Shown here one piece after another: positions 44,893 to 54,247 of a stretch of DNA of 64,000 bases. Source of the DNA: Jeotgalibacillus sp. ET6 (GTDB lineage: Bacteria; Bacillota; Bacilli; Bacillales; Jeotgalibacillaceae); the NCBI RefSeq assembly GCF_029667115.1, contig NZ_JARUIU010000006.1, positions 62,001-126,000 of the forward strand, written 5' to 3'. Each line of letters opens with the position of its first letter. Within the stretch, counting starts at the first letter, position 1. Both the position numbers and the translations under genes were made by a program. The notes beneath the pieces are model-generated. The model was not told where the DNA came from, searched no databases, and saw only the letters and a program-made list of their open reading frames with translations.

Positions 44893-46242
44893 ATGTGGTC
44901 AAAAATTAAAAATAGAATTAGAACATTGAAGCCGTTTCAATTAATTGTTGTGTATTATTTTCTCGCCATCAGCCTTTCGTTTATTTTGCTAAGGCTTCCG
45001 GGAGTTCATCAAAATGGTGAATACATATCGTTTATTGATTCGCTCTTTACTGCAGTCAGTGCAGTAAGTGTAACGGGCTTAACCGTTATAAATATTTCAG
45101 AAACTTATACTACATTCGGATACTTTATGATGATATTAATTCTGCAGCTTGGCGGAATTGGAATTATGTCTTTGGGAACCTTTGTCTGGCTTCTGGTTGG
45201 CAAGCGGATTGGCTTAAGAGAAAGACAATTGATAATGGTTGACCATAATCAATACAATTTATCCGGTGTAGTGAAGCTTATTATTGAAATCATAAAAATC
45301 CTTCTTTTAATTGAAGCTGCAGGCGCTCTGCTGCTTGCTGTTTACTTTACACAATTTTACGATTCCATAGGAGAAGCATTGCTTCAGGGAGTATTTGCTT
45401 CAGTATCAGCCACTACTAATGGAGGGTTTGATATTACCGGTCAATCTCTTCTGCCCTATGCAGATGATTACTTTGTACAAACAGTAAATATATTACTTAT
45501 CATTCTGGGGGCAATTGGATTCCCTGTTTTAATTGAGCTAAAACAGTTTTTGTCAAATAAAACAGGAAATTTTCGCTTTTCCCTGTTTACGAAACTGACG
45601 ACCATAACATATGGTATTTTATTGGTGCTGGGGACGCTTTTTATTTTCCTTTTAGAATTCAACCAGCGCTTTGAGGGAATAAGCTGGCATAAGGCGTTCT
45701 TTTATTCTTTGTTTCAGTCTGCTTCCACAAGGTCAGGCGGTCTTGTAACGATTGACGTCAGTACCTTCACGGAGGCTACTCAGATCTTATTAAGTTTACT
45801 GATGTTTATCGGGGCCTCACCAAGTTCTGTGGGCGGTGGAATCAGGACGACTACCCTGGCGATAGCGATTTTATTTTTGATTCACTTTTCAAGAGGGAAC
45901 AATCAAATACAAGTGTTTGGACGAGAGGTCCACTTAATTGATGTTTACCGTTCTTATGCAGTTATTATACTGGCTTCCTTCATGGCCATAACATCCGTTT
46001 TATTAATAATGGCTTTCGATGCTCATGACTTTATTTCTGTCGTATTTGAAGTAACTTCAGCGTTCGGAACATCAGGCATGTCCATGGGCATTACACCTGA
46101 CTTATCCACCCCAAGCAAATTTATTATAATGGTCCTGATGTTCATTGGGAGAGTCGGGCTGATTTCATTTCTATTTATGATCGGCGGAAATAATAAAAAA
46201 GCAAAATATCACTATCCAAAAGAGCGGGTTATTATTGGCTGA
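44893..46242 (+). CDS. ktrD: Potassium uptake membrane subunit, Ktr type
   Basis: A 449-aa TrkH/KtrB-family K+ channel-like subunit. The four selectivity-filter loops are visible: AVSVTGLTVI, ATTNGGFD, STRSGGLVTI and FGTSGMSMG. It needs a cytosolic RCK subunit (KtrA/KtrC), which is not encoded nearby. The ktrD name is preferred over ktrB because the gene precedes ykrP, kinE, ogt, mtnU and mtnE, an order I recall from the B. subtilis ktrD region, and the length (449) also fits. A weak AAAGGATT site precedes the ATG. Confidence 0.85.
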   Translation: MWSKIKNRIRTLKPFQLIVVYYFLAISLSFILLRLPGVHQNGEYISFIDSLFTAVSAVSVTGLTVINISETYTTFGYFMMILILQLGGIGIMSLGTFVWLLVGKRIGLRERQLIMVDHNQYNLSGVVKLIIEIIKILLLIEAAGALLLAVYFTQFYDSIGEALLQGVFASVSATTNGGFDITGQSLLPYADDYFVQTVNILLIILGAIGFPVLIELKQFLSNKTGNFRFSLFTKLTTITYGILLVLGTLFIFLLEFNQRFEGISWHKAFFYSLFQSASTRSGGLVTIDVSTFTEATQILLSLLMFIGASPSSVGGGIRTTTLAIAILFLIHFSRGNNQIQVFGREVHLIDVYRSYAVIILASFMAITSVLLIMAFDAHDFISVVFEVTSAFGTSGMSMGITPDLSTPSKFIIMVLMFIGRVGLISFLFMIGGNNKKAKYHYPKERVIIG

Positions 46243-46255
46243 TTATTCTGACCCG

Positions 46256-46400
46256 AAAGAGTGTGGGACGAACAGTCATATAACAGTAAAAGTTTTATAA
46301 ATGAATTTGTATGCATAGTACCGATCCTGAGAAAAGCATCCTGTTGAAGAGCGGGGAACCAGTTAAAGGGCCTGAGACACTAAAGTCTCAGGCCCTTTTT
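46256..46400 (+). repeat. Dispersed repeat, copy D (diverged), ending in a terminator
   Basis: Shortened forward copy: GAGTGTGGGACGAACAG, CCTGAGAAAAGCATCC, AGCGGGGAACCAGTTAAAG and the hairpin GGGCCTGAGACACTAAAGTC..AGGCCC with TTTTT. It separates the convergent ktrD and radical SAM genes and can terminate transcription of ktrD. Confidence 0.65.
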
Positions 46401-46445
46401 ATCAAAAAAATGAAGAAAATACCACCCGCTTCAAACGCTTCATTC

Positions 46446-48170
46446 TTAAGCGGTAAACTCAAAAAGAGTCGGCTTTCCGCTTTTAGGATTGTAATACGCT
46501 ATCATAAAAATACTTGTGGATGTGCCGTCTGTTCCTTTTATCAGACCTTCTTCAATAAAGGTATGTTTAAAAAGATCTTTTTGTTTTAAATTTAGTGCTG
46601 CAAATTCTTCACCAGCAAGAGAGGGATTTGCCAAAAGTTTTTGATAGATTTCCTGTTTTCGGTCTGAATTATCTTCCTGTTCCCACCATGGTTTACGAGG
46701 CTTGAATTTTTGATTGAGCATATAGTCTTTTTTCATAAGGGATTCAACGATATCAAGTTCTTTAATGTTTTTTGATTGCAGGAATTGATAAAGTCTTTTA
46801 AATAGGTCTTCAAGCTGATGACCGATTCTTGACCAGCCTTGCTGATCCCAGTAAGTCCCAAACTGCTGAAAAAAGTCGAAAGGCGTTTCAAAACAATTTT
46901 CAGCTGTGTAATTCACTGTCAAATCCATTCGGTGATCATTCCAGTACTTCTCTAAAACATCTTCCACATGCTTAATACGAATAATGTCATCAAATTTCAG
47001 AACGTTATTGCTTAAAATTTCATATGGTGCATGATCCATATACACGTAATCGTGCCGCTCAGCATTAATTCTAAGACCTGTGCCCCGCAGCATTTTCAAA
47101 AAGCCCAGCTGAAGTTCTTCAGGCCGCATGTCAAATACATCATTAAAGGTTTTCCGAAAAGAGTTGTAATCTTCTTCAGGAAGGCCTGCTATTAAATCAA
47201 GATGCTGGTCAATTTTGCTGCCATCTTTGACCATTGTGACGGTTCGCTTTAATTTTTCCCAATTCTGCTTTCTCATAACTAATTCATTCGTTTCATCATT
47301 CGTGGACTGTACCCCGATCTCAAACCGGAATAATCCTTCCGGGGCATGATCGTTCAAATACTGGATTACTTCGGGTCTCATAATATCGCCTGTAATCTCG
47401 AATTGAAATACTGTCCCTTCAATATGTTCGCGAATAAGAAATTCGAACATTTCCATCGCATAGCTTCTGCTGATATTAAATGTCCGATCAACAAATTTTA
47501 TTACTTTAGCCCCGTTCGCCATCAGATAACGAATCTCTTCTTTTATTGCTTCCCGATCAAAGTAGCGAACGCCAACTTCAATTGAAGATAAACAAAATTG
47601 ACAGCTGAATGGACAGCCTCTGCTTGTTTCGATGTAGACAATCCGCTTTGAGAGGTCCAGTTTGTCCTCAATGAATCTGAAAGGGGAAGGCAGTGTTTTT
47701 AAATCCAGCTTGTTGGTCTGAGGATGAATGACAGCTCTGGAATCCTTCTGATACGCAATGCCATTAACTTCTTTTAACTCAATTTTGCCGTGAAGCGCAT
47801 GAAGGAGCTGTTTAAACGTTTGTTCGCCTTCACCAACAACGATATAATCAATAGTATCAAGCCGCTCAAGCCAATAGGGAACATCGTAAGAAACTTCGGG
47901 TCCGCCTAAAATAATCGTGGTCTGAGGGGATATTTTTTTAACTAGATTAATGACTTTAATGGTTTCTTCGATATTCCATATATAACAGCTGAAGCCCAGT
48001 ACATCGGGCTTTTTAGCGTAGAGCTCAGCTACTATATTCATTTCGGGATCTTTGATGGTAAATTCCTGAATCTGAACGGAATAATCCGGCTCTGCATATG
48101 CCTTAAGACATCTTAGAGCTAAGTTCGTATGAATAAATTTTGCATTGAGTGTAGATAAAACGATATTCAT
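46446..48170 (-). CDS. B12-binding domain radical SAM protein
   Basis: A 574-aa protein with an N-terminal cobalamin-binding-like domain (residues 1-135, VLGFSCYIWNIEET, IILGGPEVSYD), a radical SAM core whose cluster motif is CPFSCQFC (SRGCPFSCQFCLSSIEVG), and a C-terminal DUF4080 region (about 370-530). Radical SAM enzymes with this layout often methylate or rearrange unreactive carbons, but substrates of this DUF4080 group are unknown. AAGGAGTTT precedes the ATG. The gene stands alone; its stop is 45 bp from the repeat-D terminator. Confidence 0.9.
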   Translation of the reverse strand: MNIVLSTLNAKFIHTNLALRCLKAYAEPDYSVQIQEFTIKDPEMNIVAELYAKKPDVLGFSCYIWNIEETIKVINLVKKISPQTTIILGGPEVSYDVPYWLERLDTIDYIVVGEGEQTFKQLLHALHGKIELKEVNGIAYQKDSRAVIHPQTNKLDLKTLPSPFRFIEDKLDLSKRIVYIETSRGCPFSCQFCLSSIEVGVRYFDREAIKEEIRYLMANGAKVIKFVDRTFNISRSYAMEMFEFLIREHIEGTVFQFEITGDIMRPEVIQYLNDHAPEGLFRFEIGVQSTNDETNELVMRKQNWEKLKRTVTMVKDGSKIDQHLDLIAGLPEEDYNSFRKTFNDVFDMRPEELQLGFLKMLRGTGLRINAERHDYVYMDHAPYEILSNNVLKFDDIIRIKHVEDVLEKYWNDHRMDLTVNYTAENCFETPFDFFQQFGTYWDQQGWSRIGHQLEDLFKRLYQFLQSKNIKELDIVESLMKKDYMLNQKFKPRKPWWEQEDNSDRKQEIYQKLLANPSLAGEEFAALNLKQKDLFKHTFIEEGLIKGTDGTSTSIFMIAYYNPKSGKPTLFEFTA

Positions 48171-48523
48171 TATTAAAACTCCTTCTTCGGGTCTAACTTT
48201 TACTCATTTTACATGAGGCGGGGGAAAGACACAATATAGGCTCTTTTAATACCCGGTAGTACTTGGTTATCTTTCACTATTTTATAGGAGGATTGGTCCT
48301 GATTAAGAGTAGAATAGCTGTTCTCAATAATGAATAAAAATAGAAAAACAGTTTCTTTATTCCTTATTAAATGCTAAAATTGGGAAAAGAAAAACAGTCC
48401 GGCATAAGGACTGTTTCTAAGTTTAAAACAATTTTAAAGCAGTGTTTTATAGTGCAAATCTCAGCTGACTCCGCTTCTGTTCAATTAAAGAAAAACGAGC
48501 AGCAGTAAAGCTTTCAGCAACTT
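48171..48523. other. Intergenic region with one hairpin
   Basis: The 353-bp gap before the acyltransferase gene holds AAACAGTCC/GGACTGTTT (48392-48417), a 9-bp stem without a T-run that may weakly terminate the acyltransferase transcript. An AGGAGG at 48288-48293 is followed only by a 14-codon frame. I see no supported gene. Confidence 0.5.
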
Positions 48524-49522
48524 TCACCGTCTTTTTAACCGGCTGGCTTTTAATTCGATTAATGGCTGTGTGAAAGCAGTTACCCAGTTTGTTGATAGTA
48601 AGATGGTCAGCAGCCATGAACTGATCATGATTAATAATAAAGATACATACGGATTAATAAAGACCCCAAAGTCAGCTTCCCTGTAGAACTGAATAATAAA
48701 ACCGTGCAGCAAATATACGTAAAGCGTATTTTTCCCCCATTTAGTATAAAAGTGGTTTTCCTCCGGGGTTAAAGCAAAAAACGAAGCAACCAGCCAGATG
48801 TTAATCGTGTAAATGATGATTCTGATAAGCGGGCTGATTTCGGTTTGAACCCCTGAGTTTTCATAGGAATGTGATCCTAATAGCCAGTTATTGCTCCATT
48901 CAGGAACAAGTATCATAAATAGAAATGCACTGGTTAATGAAAATATAGCCGCCAGTCTCAATGGCTTTTTTTTCAATGCATAAAACCAGCTTCGATCAGC
49001 AAAATAGCCTATTAGAAAAAAAGGAAAAAATACAAAAGTTCGTGAAATACTGAGAATGGTAGAATAATCACCAACAAAACCTACCAGCAAGCCTAGAGCA
49101 ACACTTATCGGAAGCGCCGCCTTTAAACTGAGTTTAAATACGTGTACAAACAGCAGGAGCAGCAAACTCCAGAAAAACATACTGACTAAAAACCATAATG
49201 ACCATTGAGGATTAAATGGATCTACCGTTAAAGACTGCTCATCCCTGAGAAAATAATAATACAGTGTATAAATCAGCTGGAAAATTAAATAAGGTATAAT
49301 CAGTTTTTTTATGAGCTTTGTAAAATGACCTTTTTTATAAATCCCTTTAGCAAAGTATCCGGCAACAAGTATAAAGGCCGGCATGTGGAAAAAATAAATC
49401 GTTTTGTATAAAGAGAGCAGCAGTGGGTCTGTTTCGATAAGAGATTGAATAGCATGACCAAACACCACGAGGAATATAAGCAAAAATTTAGCATTATCAA
49501 AATAAAAATCACGTTTCGTCAT
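48524..49522 (-). CDS. ykrP: Acyltransferase family 3 membrane protein, YkrP-like
   Basis: A 332-aa protein with about ten membrane helices of the acyltransferase-3 (OafA/NodX-like) family: RDFYFDNAKFLLIFLVVFGHAIQ contains the essential Asp-to-His region, then FFHMPAFILVAGYFAKG and WSLWFLVSMFFW. Such proteins O-acylate surface polysaccharides or lipids. The location between ktrD and kinE matches B. subtilis ykrP. It starts at ATG 49522, divergent from kinE. Confidence 0.85.
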   Translation of the reverse strand: MTKRDFYFDNAKFLLIFLVVFGHAIQSLIETDPLLLSLYKTIYFFHMPAFILVAGYFAKGIYKKGHFTKLIKKLIIPYLIFQLIYTLYYYFLRDEQSLTVDPFNPQWSLWFLVSMFFWSLLLLLFVHVFKLSLKAALPISVALGLLVGFVGDYSTILSISRTFVFFPFFLIGYFADRSWFYALKKKPLRLAAIFSLTSAFLFMILVPEWSNNWLLGSHSYENSGVQTEISPLIRIIIYTINIWLVASFFALTPEENHFYTKWGKNTLYVYLLHGFIIQFYREADFGVFINPYVSLLLIMISSWLLTILLSTNWVTAFTQPLIELKASRLKRR

Positions 49523-49634
49523 AGTGGCACCAACTTTTCTTAAAGATCTTTATTGCTTTTACCCGTTTTCACAGAAATGAAATCTGGTTAAATGGTTTTG
49601 TTTTATACGGGCAGTCTTAACAGGATGCTTACTC

Positions 49635-51098
49635 ATGGAAGTTGAGGTGATGACTTTGCAAAAATTTGGAAAGTTACAGGAAAACTGGTCTATTAAAGAT
49701 ACTCTTCAACCCGTGGTGATGGAAGAAGTCGCGCTGCAAGTTTTAATGAATATGAGTGAAGGCGTTCTATTATTTAATGATAAGGGCAAAATCCTGCTTT
49801 ATAACTCTACTGCAAGTCAATTTCTGCAGCTGGAATCATCATCCCGTTTAGCAGAAAGCATAACGGATCTGATGCCTCAGGAAGATCATGCCGGCTTTTA
49901 CCGTCTTTTGCTGTCCTTAATAAAAGAAAAAAGAATGACGGATCATTTTGTATTTAAATCCGGCGGAATACATCTTAAGTGTAAATGTGATCTTATTTTG
50001 ATTGAGCGTGATTCGGTTGTGCTGCTTATTATCAGAGACTTTACAGAAATTAAACCTTCTCCTGAAGAAGAAGTTTATCAACAGGTTTTTACTAAATCTA
50101 TGCATGGACTTCTTCTTTCTGACCTGGATGGAAATATCGTTACAATGAATCAGCAGGCAGCTGCTTTTTTATCGATTGATTCTGCTTTATGTTCAAATTA
50201 TACAATGAAAATTTTTAAAGACCACGAGATTACCTTGTCATTAGACAATGATTTTCAAAAAAAGTTATCACCCTATCTTCATTCCGATAACCTCCAGACT
50301 TCCATATGTCAATTTGAGGACCGTTTTTATGAAGTGGTTACAGAGCGTGGTATTACTGAACAGTACACCCTGACTGTCTTAAGAGATGTAACGGAAATGG
50401 TGCAGATGATGGAGCAGATGAATAAGCATGATACATTAAAAATTGTAGGTCAGCTTGCTGCCGGCATCGCTCATGAAATAAGAAATCCAATGACTGCACT
50501 AAAAGGGTTTATTCAGCTGCTTGAGTCCAGTGTAAAAGAGGATCACAGCATGTATTTCGGTGTCATCATGTCTGAATTACACCGAATTGAGACGATTATG
50601 ACTGAATTTCTAATGCTGGCAAAGCCAAAAGCCAGTTCGTTAAAAAATGTGAACCTGGCGAATATTATAAGAGAAACAGCTGATTTAATGCAAGCTCAGG
50701 CTACATTATATAATATTGAGCTCTCAGTGAAGTCATCAGATCAAGAACTGGAGCTATATGGGGATGCTAACCGCCTGAAACAAGTGTTTATTAATCTTGT
50801 TAAAAATGGAATAGAGGCCATTTCCGAGGGCGGGCAGATCTCTCTAAATTATCACACTGACAAGTATGCCCAGTATGTAACGGTAAAGGATTCAGGCTGC
50901 GGAATACCAGAAGACCATTTAAAAAAATTAAATCAGCCTTTTTACACGACAAAAGAAAACGGTACAGGGCTTGGGTTAGTTGTAAGCTATAAAATTGTGG
51001 AAGAGCATGGAGGCAGAGTTGAAGTGAAGAGCTGGAGAGGGAAGGGTTCTGTCTTTACTGTTATTTTTCCATTTGCAAAGGATGAGGAAAATGTATGA
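49635..51098 (+). CDS. kinE: PAS-domain sporulation histidine kinase, KinE-like
   Basis: A 487-aa soluble sensor kinase without membrane segments. Two PAS domains cover about residues 30-140 and 150-255. The dimerisation/phosphoacceptor box is GIAHEIRNPMTALKGFIQLL (about 283), followed by N box LVKNGIEA, G1 DSGCGIPEDH, F box PFYTTKENG and G2 GTGLGLVVS. Kinases of this type feed the Spo0F/Spo0A phosphorelay. The position next to ogt and the mtn genes supports kinE. Three in-frame starts exist: ATG 49635, ATG 49650 and TTG 49656; the last has the best spaced GAGGTGAT. The stop overlaps ogt. Confidence 0.88.
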   Translation: MEVEVMTLQKFGKLQENWSIKDTLQPVVMEEVALQVLMNMSEGVLLFNDKGKILLYNSTASQFLQLESSSRLAESITDLMPQEDHAGFYRLLLSLIKEKRMTDHFVFKSGGIHLKCKCDLILIERDSVVLLIIRDFTEIKPSPEEEVYQQVFTKSMHGLLLSDLDGNIVTMNQQAAAFLSIDSALCSNYTMKIFKDHEITLSLDNDFQKKLSPYLHSDNLQTSICQFEDRFYEVVTERGITEQYTLTVLRDVTEMVQMMEQMNKHDTLKIVGQLAAGIAHEIRNPMTALKGFIQLLESSVKEDHSMYFGVIMSELHRIETIMTEFLMLAKPKASSLKNVNLANIIRETADLMQAQATLYNIELSVKSSDQELELYGDANRLKQVFINLVKNGIEAISEGGQISLNYHTDKYAQYVTVKDSGCGIPEDHLKKLNQPFYTTKENGTGLGLVVSYKIVEEHGGRVEVKSWRGKGSVFTVIFPFAKDEENV

Positions 51099-51555
51099 GC
51101 GCATAATGAAAAGTCCGATAAATCATTTAAGATTAACTGCCAATGAAGAAGCGCTGATAAAAATTGAATTTATAACAAATAATGATGTAACTCGTACAGA
51201 AGTTTCTAACGGTATTTTGGATGAAGCGGAACAGCAGCTTAACGAATATTTTTCCGGGCAGCGGGAAACCTTTGAATTGCCTCTTTATTTTGAAGGGACC
51301 GACTTTCAAAAGAAAGTCTGGGCCGGTTTAATGAGCCTCCCATATGGAACGACTTGCTCCTATCAGGATTTAGCAAGACAAATTGGCAGTGAAAAAGCCG
51401 TAAGAGCTGTAGGACAGGCTAATCGAAAAAATCCATTGCCGATCGTGATTCCCTGTCATCGGGTTATAGGAAAAAATGGTTCTATGACAGGCTATGCGGG
51501 AAGCGAAACATCGAAAAAGGAAACGCTGCTTCAATTGGAGAAGCAGGTCTACTGA
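51091..51555 (+). CDS. ogt: Methylated-DNA--protein-cysteine methyltransferase
   Basis: A 154-aa suicide repair protein that takes O6-alkyl groups from guanine onto its own Cys. The active site is VIPCHRVIGKNG; upstream are the helix-turn-helix arginine finger (YQDLARQIGSEKAVRAVGQANRKNP) and, after it, the GYAGSETSKKETLLQLE end. ATG 51091 overlaps the kinE stop, with GAGGAAA as ribosome binding site, so it is co-translated with kinE, as in the related B. subtilis locus. Confidence 0.92.
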   Translation: MYERIMKSPINHLRLTANEEALIKIEFITNNDVTRTEVSNGILDEAEQQLNEYFSGQRETFELPLYFEGTDFQKKVWAGLMSLPYGTTCSYQDLARQIGSEKAVRAVGQANRKNPLPIVIPCHRVIGKNGSMTGYAGSETSKKETLLQLEKQVY

Positions 51556-51616
51556 AATTTGATTCAATCTAATCTAAAAATGTAATAGGATAGATAACAG
51601 AAAATGAATATTGAGA

Positions 51617-51832
51617 ATGAGGTTGGGACAAAATTCGAAAAGTTTACAAACGAAAATATATTTATGAATAGTTCTAAGAGAGTGGAGCGGATAGACGCGA
51701 CTCCCTGTAGCACAGAGCATGGCCGTGGCTTGAGACTTCGGATAGCTTAGCGCCGTCCCTGCGGAAAGCGTCCGCCTGAAGCGAAGCGAACCGGTCAAAG
51801 AGCTTGAGACATTTTGTCCCAAGCTCTTTTTT
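51617..51832 (+). repeat. Dispersed repeat, copy E
   Basis: Forward copy of about 215 bp with GAGGTTGGGACAAAATTCG, GTGGAGCGGATAGACGCGAC, TTAGCGCCGTCCCTGCGGAA, AGCGTCCGCCTGAAGCGAAG and the terminal hairpin GAGCTTGAGACATTTTGTCC plus CAAGCTCTTTTTT. It closes the kinE-ogt transcript. Confidence 0.85.
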
Positions 51833-51867
51833 ATTTGTTTTTTTTTCAAATAAGATAGAGAATTAAA

Positions 51868-51908
51868 TTGACACATTCCATATAATTTGATATATATCTA
51901 ATTAGATA
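51868..51908 (+). promoter_or_regulatory. Promoter with palindromic operator of the ArsR/DUF2087 gene
   Basis: TTGACA (51868-51873), 17 bp, TATATA (51891-51896), overlapped by the perfect 14-bp palindrome TATCTAATTAGATA (51895-51908). An autoregulatory operator is the simplest reading. Confidence 0.6.
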
Positions 51909-51927
51909 AACATGAAAGGAGATAATT

Positions 51928-52491
51928 ATGCAGCTTGAAAAGCAAGTGCTATTTTTAAAATCAATTGGTGACCCGACGCGCATTAAAATTCTCCATCTAC
52001 TGGCTGCGAAGCCTTTGCACGGCCAGGCTATCGCAGGTAAATTAGGTCTTACTCCACCTACGATCACTCATCACTTAAACAAATTGAGAGAAAGCGGGGT
52101 GATAAATTCAAGAAGAGACAGAAACACCATCTATTTTGAGTTGAATAAAAAAATGATGACACAGCATTTGACAAGTATTTTGGCCATCATGGATCACAAC
52201 GGGGAGGTGCAGGAAGTGGAAGATAAAGAGAAAATACTTAAGAATTTTCTTTCTAAAGAGGGCAGGCTAAAAACAATCCCTGCCCAACGGAAGAAAAAAC
52301 TCATTGTACTTGAATATCTGGTAGAAAAATTAGAAGTAGGAAAAAAATATTCGGAAAAAGAAATAAATACATTTATTGAAAAGTACCATGAAGACTATGC
52401 AACGCTCAGAAGGGAATTTATTAACCATCAGCTTATGTTCCGGGATAAAGGTATATACGAAGTAAATCCTCGTGAGATGTGGCTTAATTGA
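51928..52491 (+). CDS. ArsR-type regulator with DUF2087 domain
   Basis: A 187-aa protein. Residues 1-75 form an ArsR winged helix (KSIGDPTRIKILHLLAAKPLHGQAIAGKLGLTPPTITHHLNKLRESGVINSRR without obvious metal-binding cysteines); residues 100-185 match DUF2087 (RLKTIPAQRKKKLIVLEYLVEKLEVGKKYSEKEIN.. ending VNPREMW). Such fusions are common in Firmicutes, with unknown signal. AAAGGAG precedes the ATG. A palindrome overlaps the promoter. Confidence 0.87.
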   Translation: MQLEKQVLFLKSIGDPTRIKILHLLAAKPLHGQAIAGKLGLTPPTITHHLNKLRESGVINSRRDRNTIYFELNKKMMTQHLTSILAIMDHNGEVQEVEDKEKILKNFLSKEGRLKTIPAQRKKKLIVLEYLVEKLEVGKKYSEKEINTFIEKYHEDYATLRREFINHQLMFRDKGIYEVNPREMWLN

Positions 52492-52530
52492 CCAGGCGAT
52501 TAAAGGAACGAAGTAATAGAACAATAAAAG

Positions 52531-52626
52531 TAGTTGGTCCTTTAAGGCAAAAAAGTAATAAGGCTTGTCCCTGCTGAAAGTGTCTGTTTGAATAGAAGTA
52601 AACCAGTTAAATAGCCTGAGACAGTT
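52531..52626 (+). repeat. Dispersed repeat, copy F, left part (split by an insertion sequence)
   Basis: Diverged 3' half of a forward copy: GCTTGTCCCTGCTGAAAGTG, AGAAGTAAACCAGTTAAATA and GCCTGAGACAGTT. It is interrupted inside the terminal hairpin by the element at 52627-54292. Confidence 0.7.
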
Positions 52627-52694
52627 TGATAAGCTCCCCTTTAGGTAGACAGATTAAAAAACAAAAATCTGCTTACTTTGAGGGGAGTTTTTCT

Positions 52695-53372
52695 ATGCCT
52701 AAAAAACAGTATTCTAATGAATTTAAAATTGAAGTGGTATTAGCTTATGAAAAAAGAGAATGTACCGCAAGAGAGTTCTGTCTATACTTCAACATTTCGG
52801 AGAATTCATTAAGAGAATGGGTGAAACAGTACGAGAAATATGGAGCAGGAAGTTTCCAACGGTCCAGCTGGAAAACCTACTCAAAGGAAGTAAAAGAAGC
52901 AGCTGTAAAAGAGTATCTCTCAGGGGGATCCTCTCAGTATGAGCTTGTTGAAAAGTATGAGATCTCAAGTAGAAGTCTTCTTCGAAGGTGGATAAAGAAG
53001 TATAATCGTCATAGAGAATTAAAGGATACTCCAAAAGGAAGGACGATCTCTATGACGAAAGGGAGAAAAACGACTTGGGATGAACGCATCCAGATTGTGC
53101 TTGATTGTTTAAAGAACGGAAAAGATTATCAAGAAGCAGCGACTACTCATCAGGTTTCTTATCAACAGGTCTATCAATGGGTGAAGAAGTTTGAGGACGG
53201 CGGAGAGGAAGCATTGAAGGATAGACGCGGATTTAATAAAGAAGAAGAGGAACTGACGCCAGAAGAGAAAGTCACAATCCTAATGAAAAAGTTAGAAAGA
53301 GAAAATGATCGGTTACGTGCAGAGAATTTATTCTTAAAAAAGTTGAAGGAGATCGAAAGGAGGCGAGAATAA
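52695..53372 (+). CDS. IS3-family transposase OrfA
   Basis: A 225-aa DNA-binding subunit with two helix-turn-helix modules (FKIEVVLAYEKRECTAREFC.. and RIQIVLDCLKNGKDYQEAAT..) and a C-terminal leucine-zipper-like coiled coil (VTILMKKLERENDRLRAENL) used for dimerisation. Its length fits the IS150 group, whose OrfA is long. AGGGGAG precedes ATG 52695. An A6G slip sequence (53336-53342) lies near its end, permitting -1 frameshifting into OrfB. Confidence 0.92.
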   Translation: MPKKQYSNEFKIEVVLAYEKRECTAREFCLYFNISENSLREWVKQYEKYGAGSFQRSSWKTYSKEVKEAAVKEYLSGGSSQYELVEKYEISSRSLLRRWIKKYNRHRELKDTPKGRTISMTKGRKTTWDERIQIVLDCLKNGKDYQEAATTHQVSYQQVYQWVKKFEDGGEEALKDRRGFNKEEEELTPEEKVTILMKKLERENDRLRAENLFLKKLKEIERRRE

Positions 53373-54247
53373 GCCAAATCCGATTTGAGGATAAGTACAT
53401 CGCGATTCAAGAGCTAAACAAGGAAGAAAGAGTAAGCATTTGCTTACTCTGTGATATTGCCGGTATTGCACGATCTGCCTACTATAAGTGGCTAAACCGT
53501 ATGCCTTCCCCCAGAGAAATACAGAATAAAGAACTCATCAAAGAGATGAAAGCACTCCATGAAAAAGCGGATGAAACATTTGGGTATCGTCAGATGACCC
53601 TTCAATTGAAAAGAAAGCTTGAAAAGAAACTGAATCATAAGAGAATCTATCGGTTGATGAAAGTAGCTGGATTACGCTCTGTCATTCGTGTAAAGAAAAA
53701 GCAATACAAGCGCTCTACACCTCAACATGTCGCAGAAAACATATTAAACCGTCAATTCACAGCGGAAAAACCATATGAAAAATGGGTTACGGACGTGACA
53801 GAATTAAAGTACGGGCAAAAAAAGGCCTATTTAAGCGCCATTCGTGATCTGTATGACGGATCCATTATTAGTTATGTCCTGGGACACGCCAATAATAATC
53901 CACTTGTATTTCAGACATTAGCTCAAGCGACGGCCCTTCTGAATGATGAGTGTCCTCTCATCCACAGCGATCGTGGTTTTCAATACACCTCCAAGGTGTA
54001 TAAACACAAAGTAGAGGCAGCAGGAATGACGCAAAGCATGTCAAGAGTGGGTCGGTGTATTGATAATGCACCGATAGAATCCTTTTTTGGGACGTTGAAA
54101 TGTGAGAAGTATTATCTACATACTTACAAGACTTTTGAGGAACTTTCTAAAGCAATGGAGGAGTACATCTATTTTTATAATCATGAAAGATATCAAAAAC
54201 GACTAAACGGCCTTAGCCCTATGGAATATAGAGCGAAAGCCGTTTAA
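53345..54247 (+). CDS. IS3-family transposase OrfB (DDE integrase domain)
   Basis: The frame is open from inside OrfA (about 53342) to the TAA at 54245-54247, roughly 300 aa. It has an HTH_21 region (KALHEKADETFGYRQMTLQL) and an rve/DDE core: Asp in WVTDVTELKYG, Asp in PLIHSDRGFQY and Glu in NAPIESFFGTLKCE, the last two 35-odd residues apart. No ATG lies at its beginning, so it is probably made as an OrfAB fusion by -1 slippage at AAAAAAG; an AAAGGAGG at 53356-53363 could instead support internal initiation. Confidence 0.88.
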   Translation, partial: EGDRKEARISQIRFEDKYIAIQELNKEERVSICLLCDIAGIARSAYYKWLNRMPSPREIQNKELIKEMKALHEKADETFGYRQMTLQLKRKLEKKLNHKRIYRLMKVAGLRSVIRVKKKQYKRSTPQHVAENILNRQFTAEKPYEKWVTDVTELKYGQKKAYLSAIRDLYDGSIISYVLGHANNNPLVFQTLAQATALLNDECPLIHSDRGFQYTSKVYKHKVEAAGMTQSMSRVGRCIDNAPIESFFGTLKCEKYYLHTYKTFEELSKAMEEYIYFYNHERYQKRLNGLSPMEYRAKAV

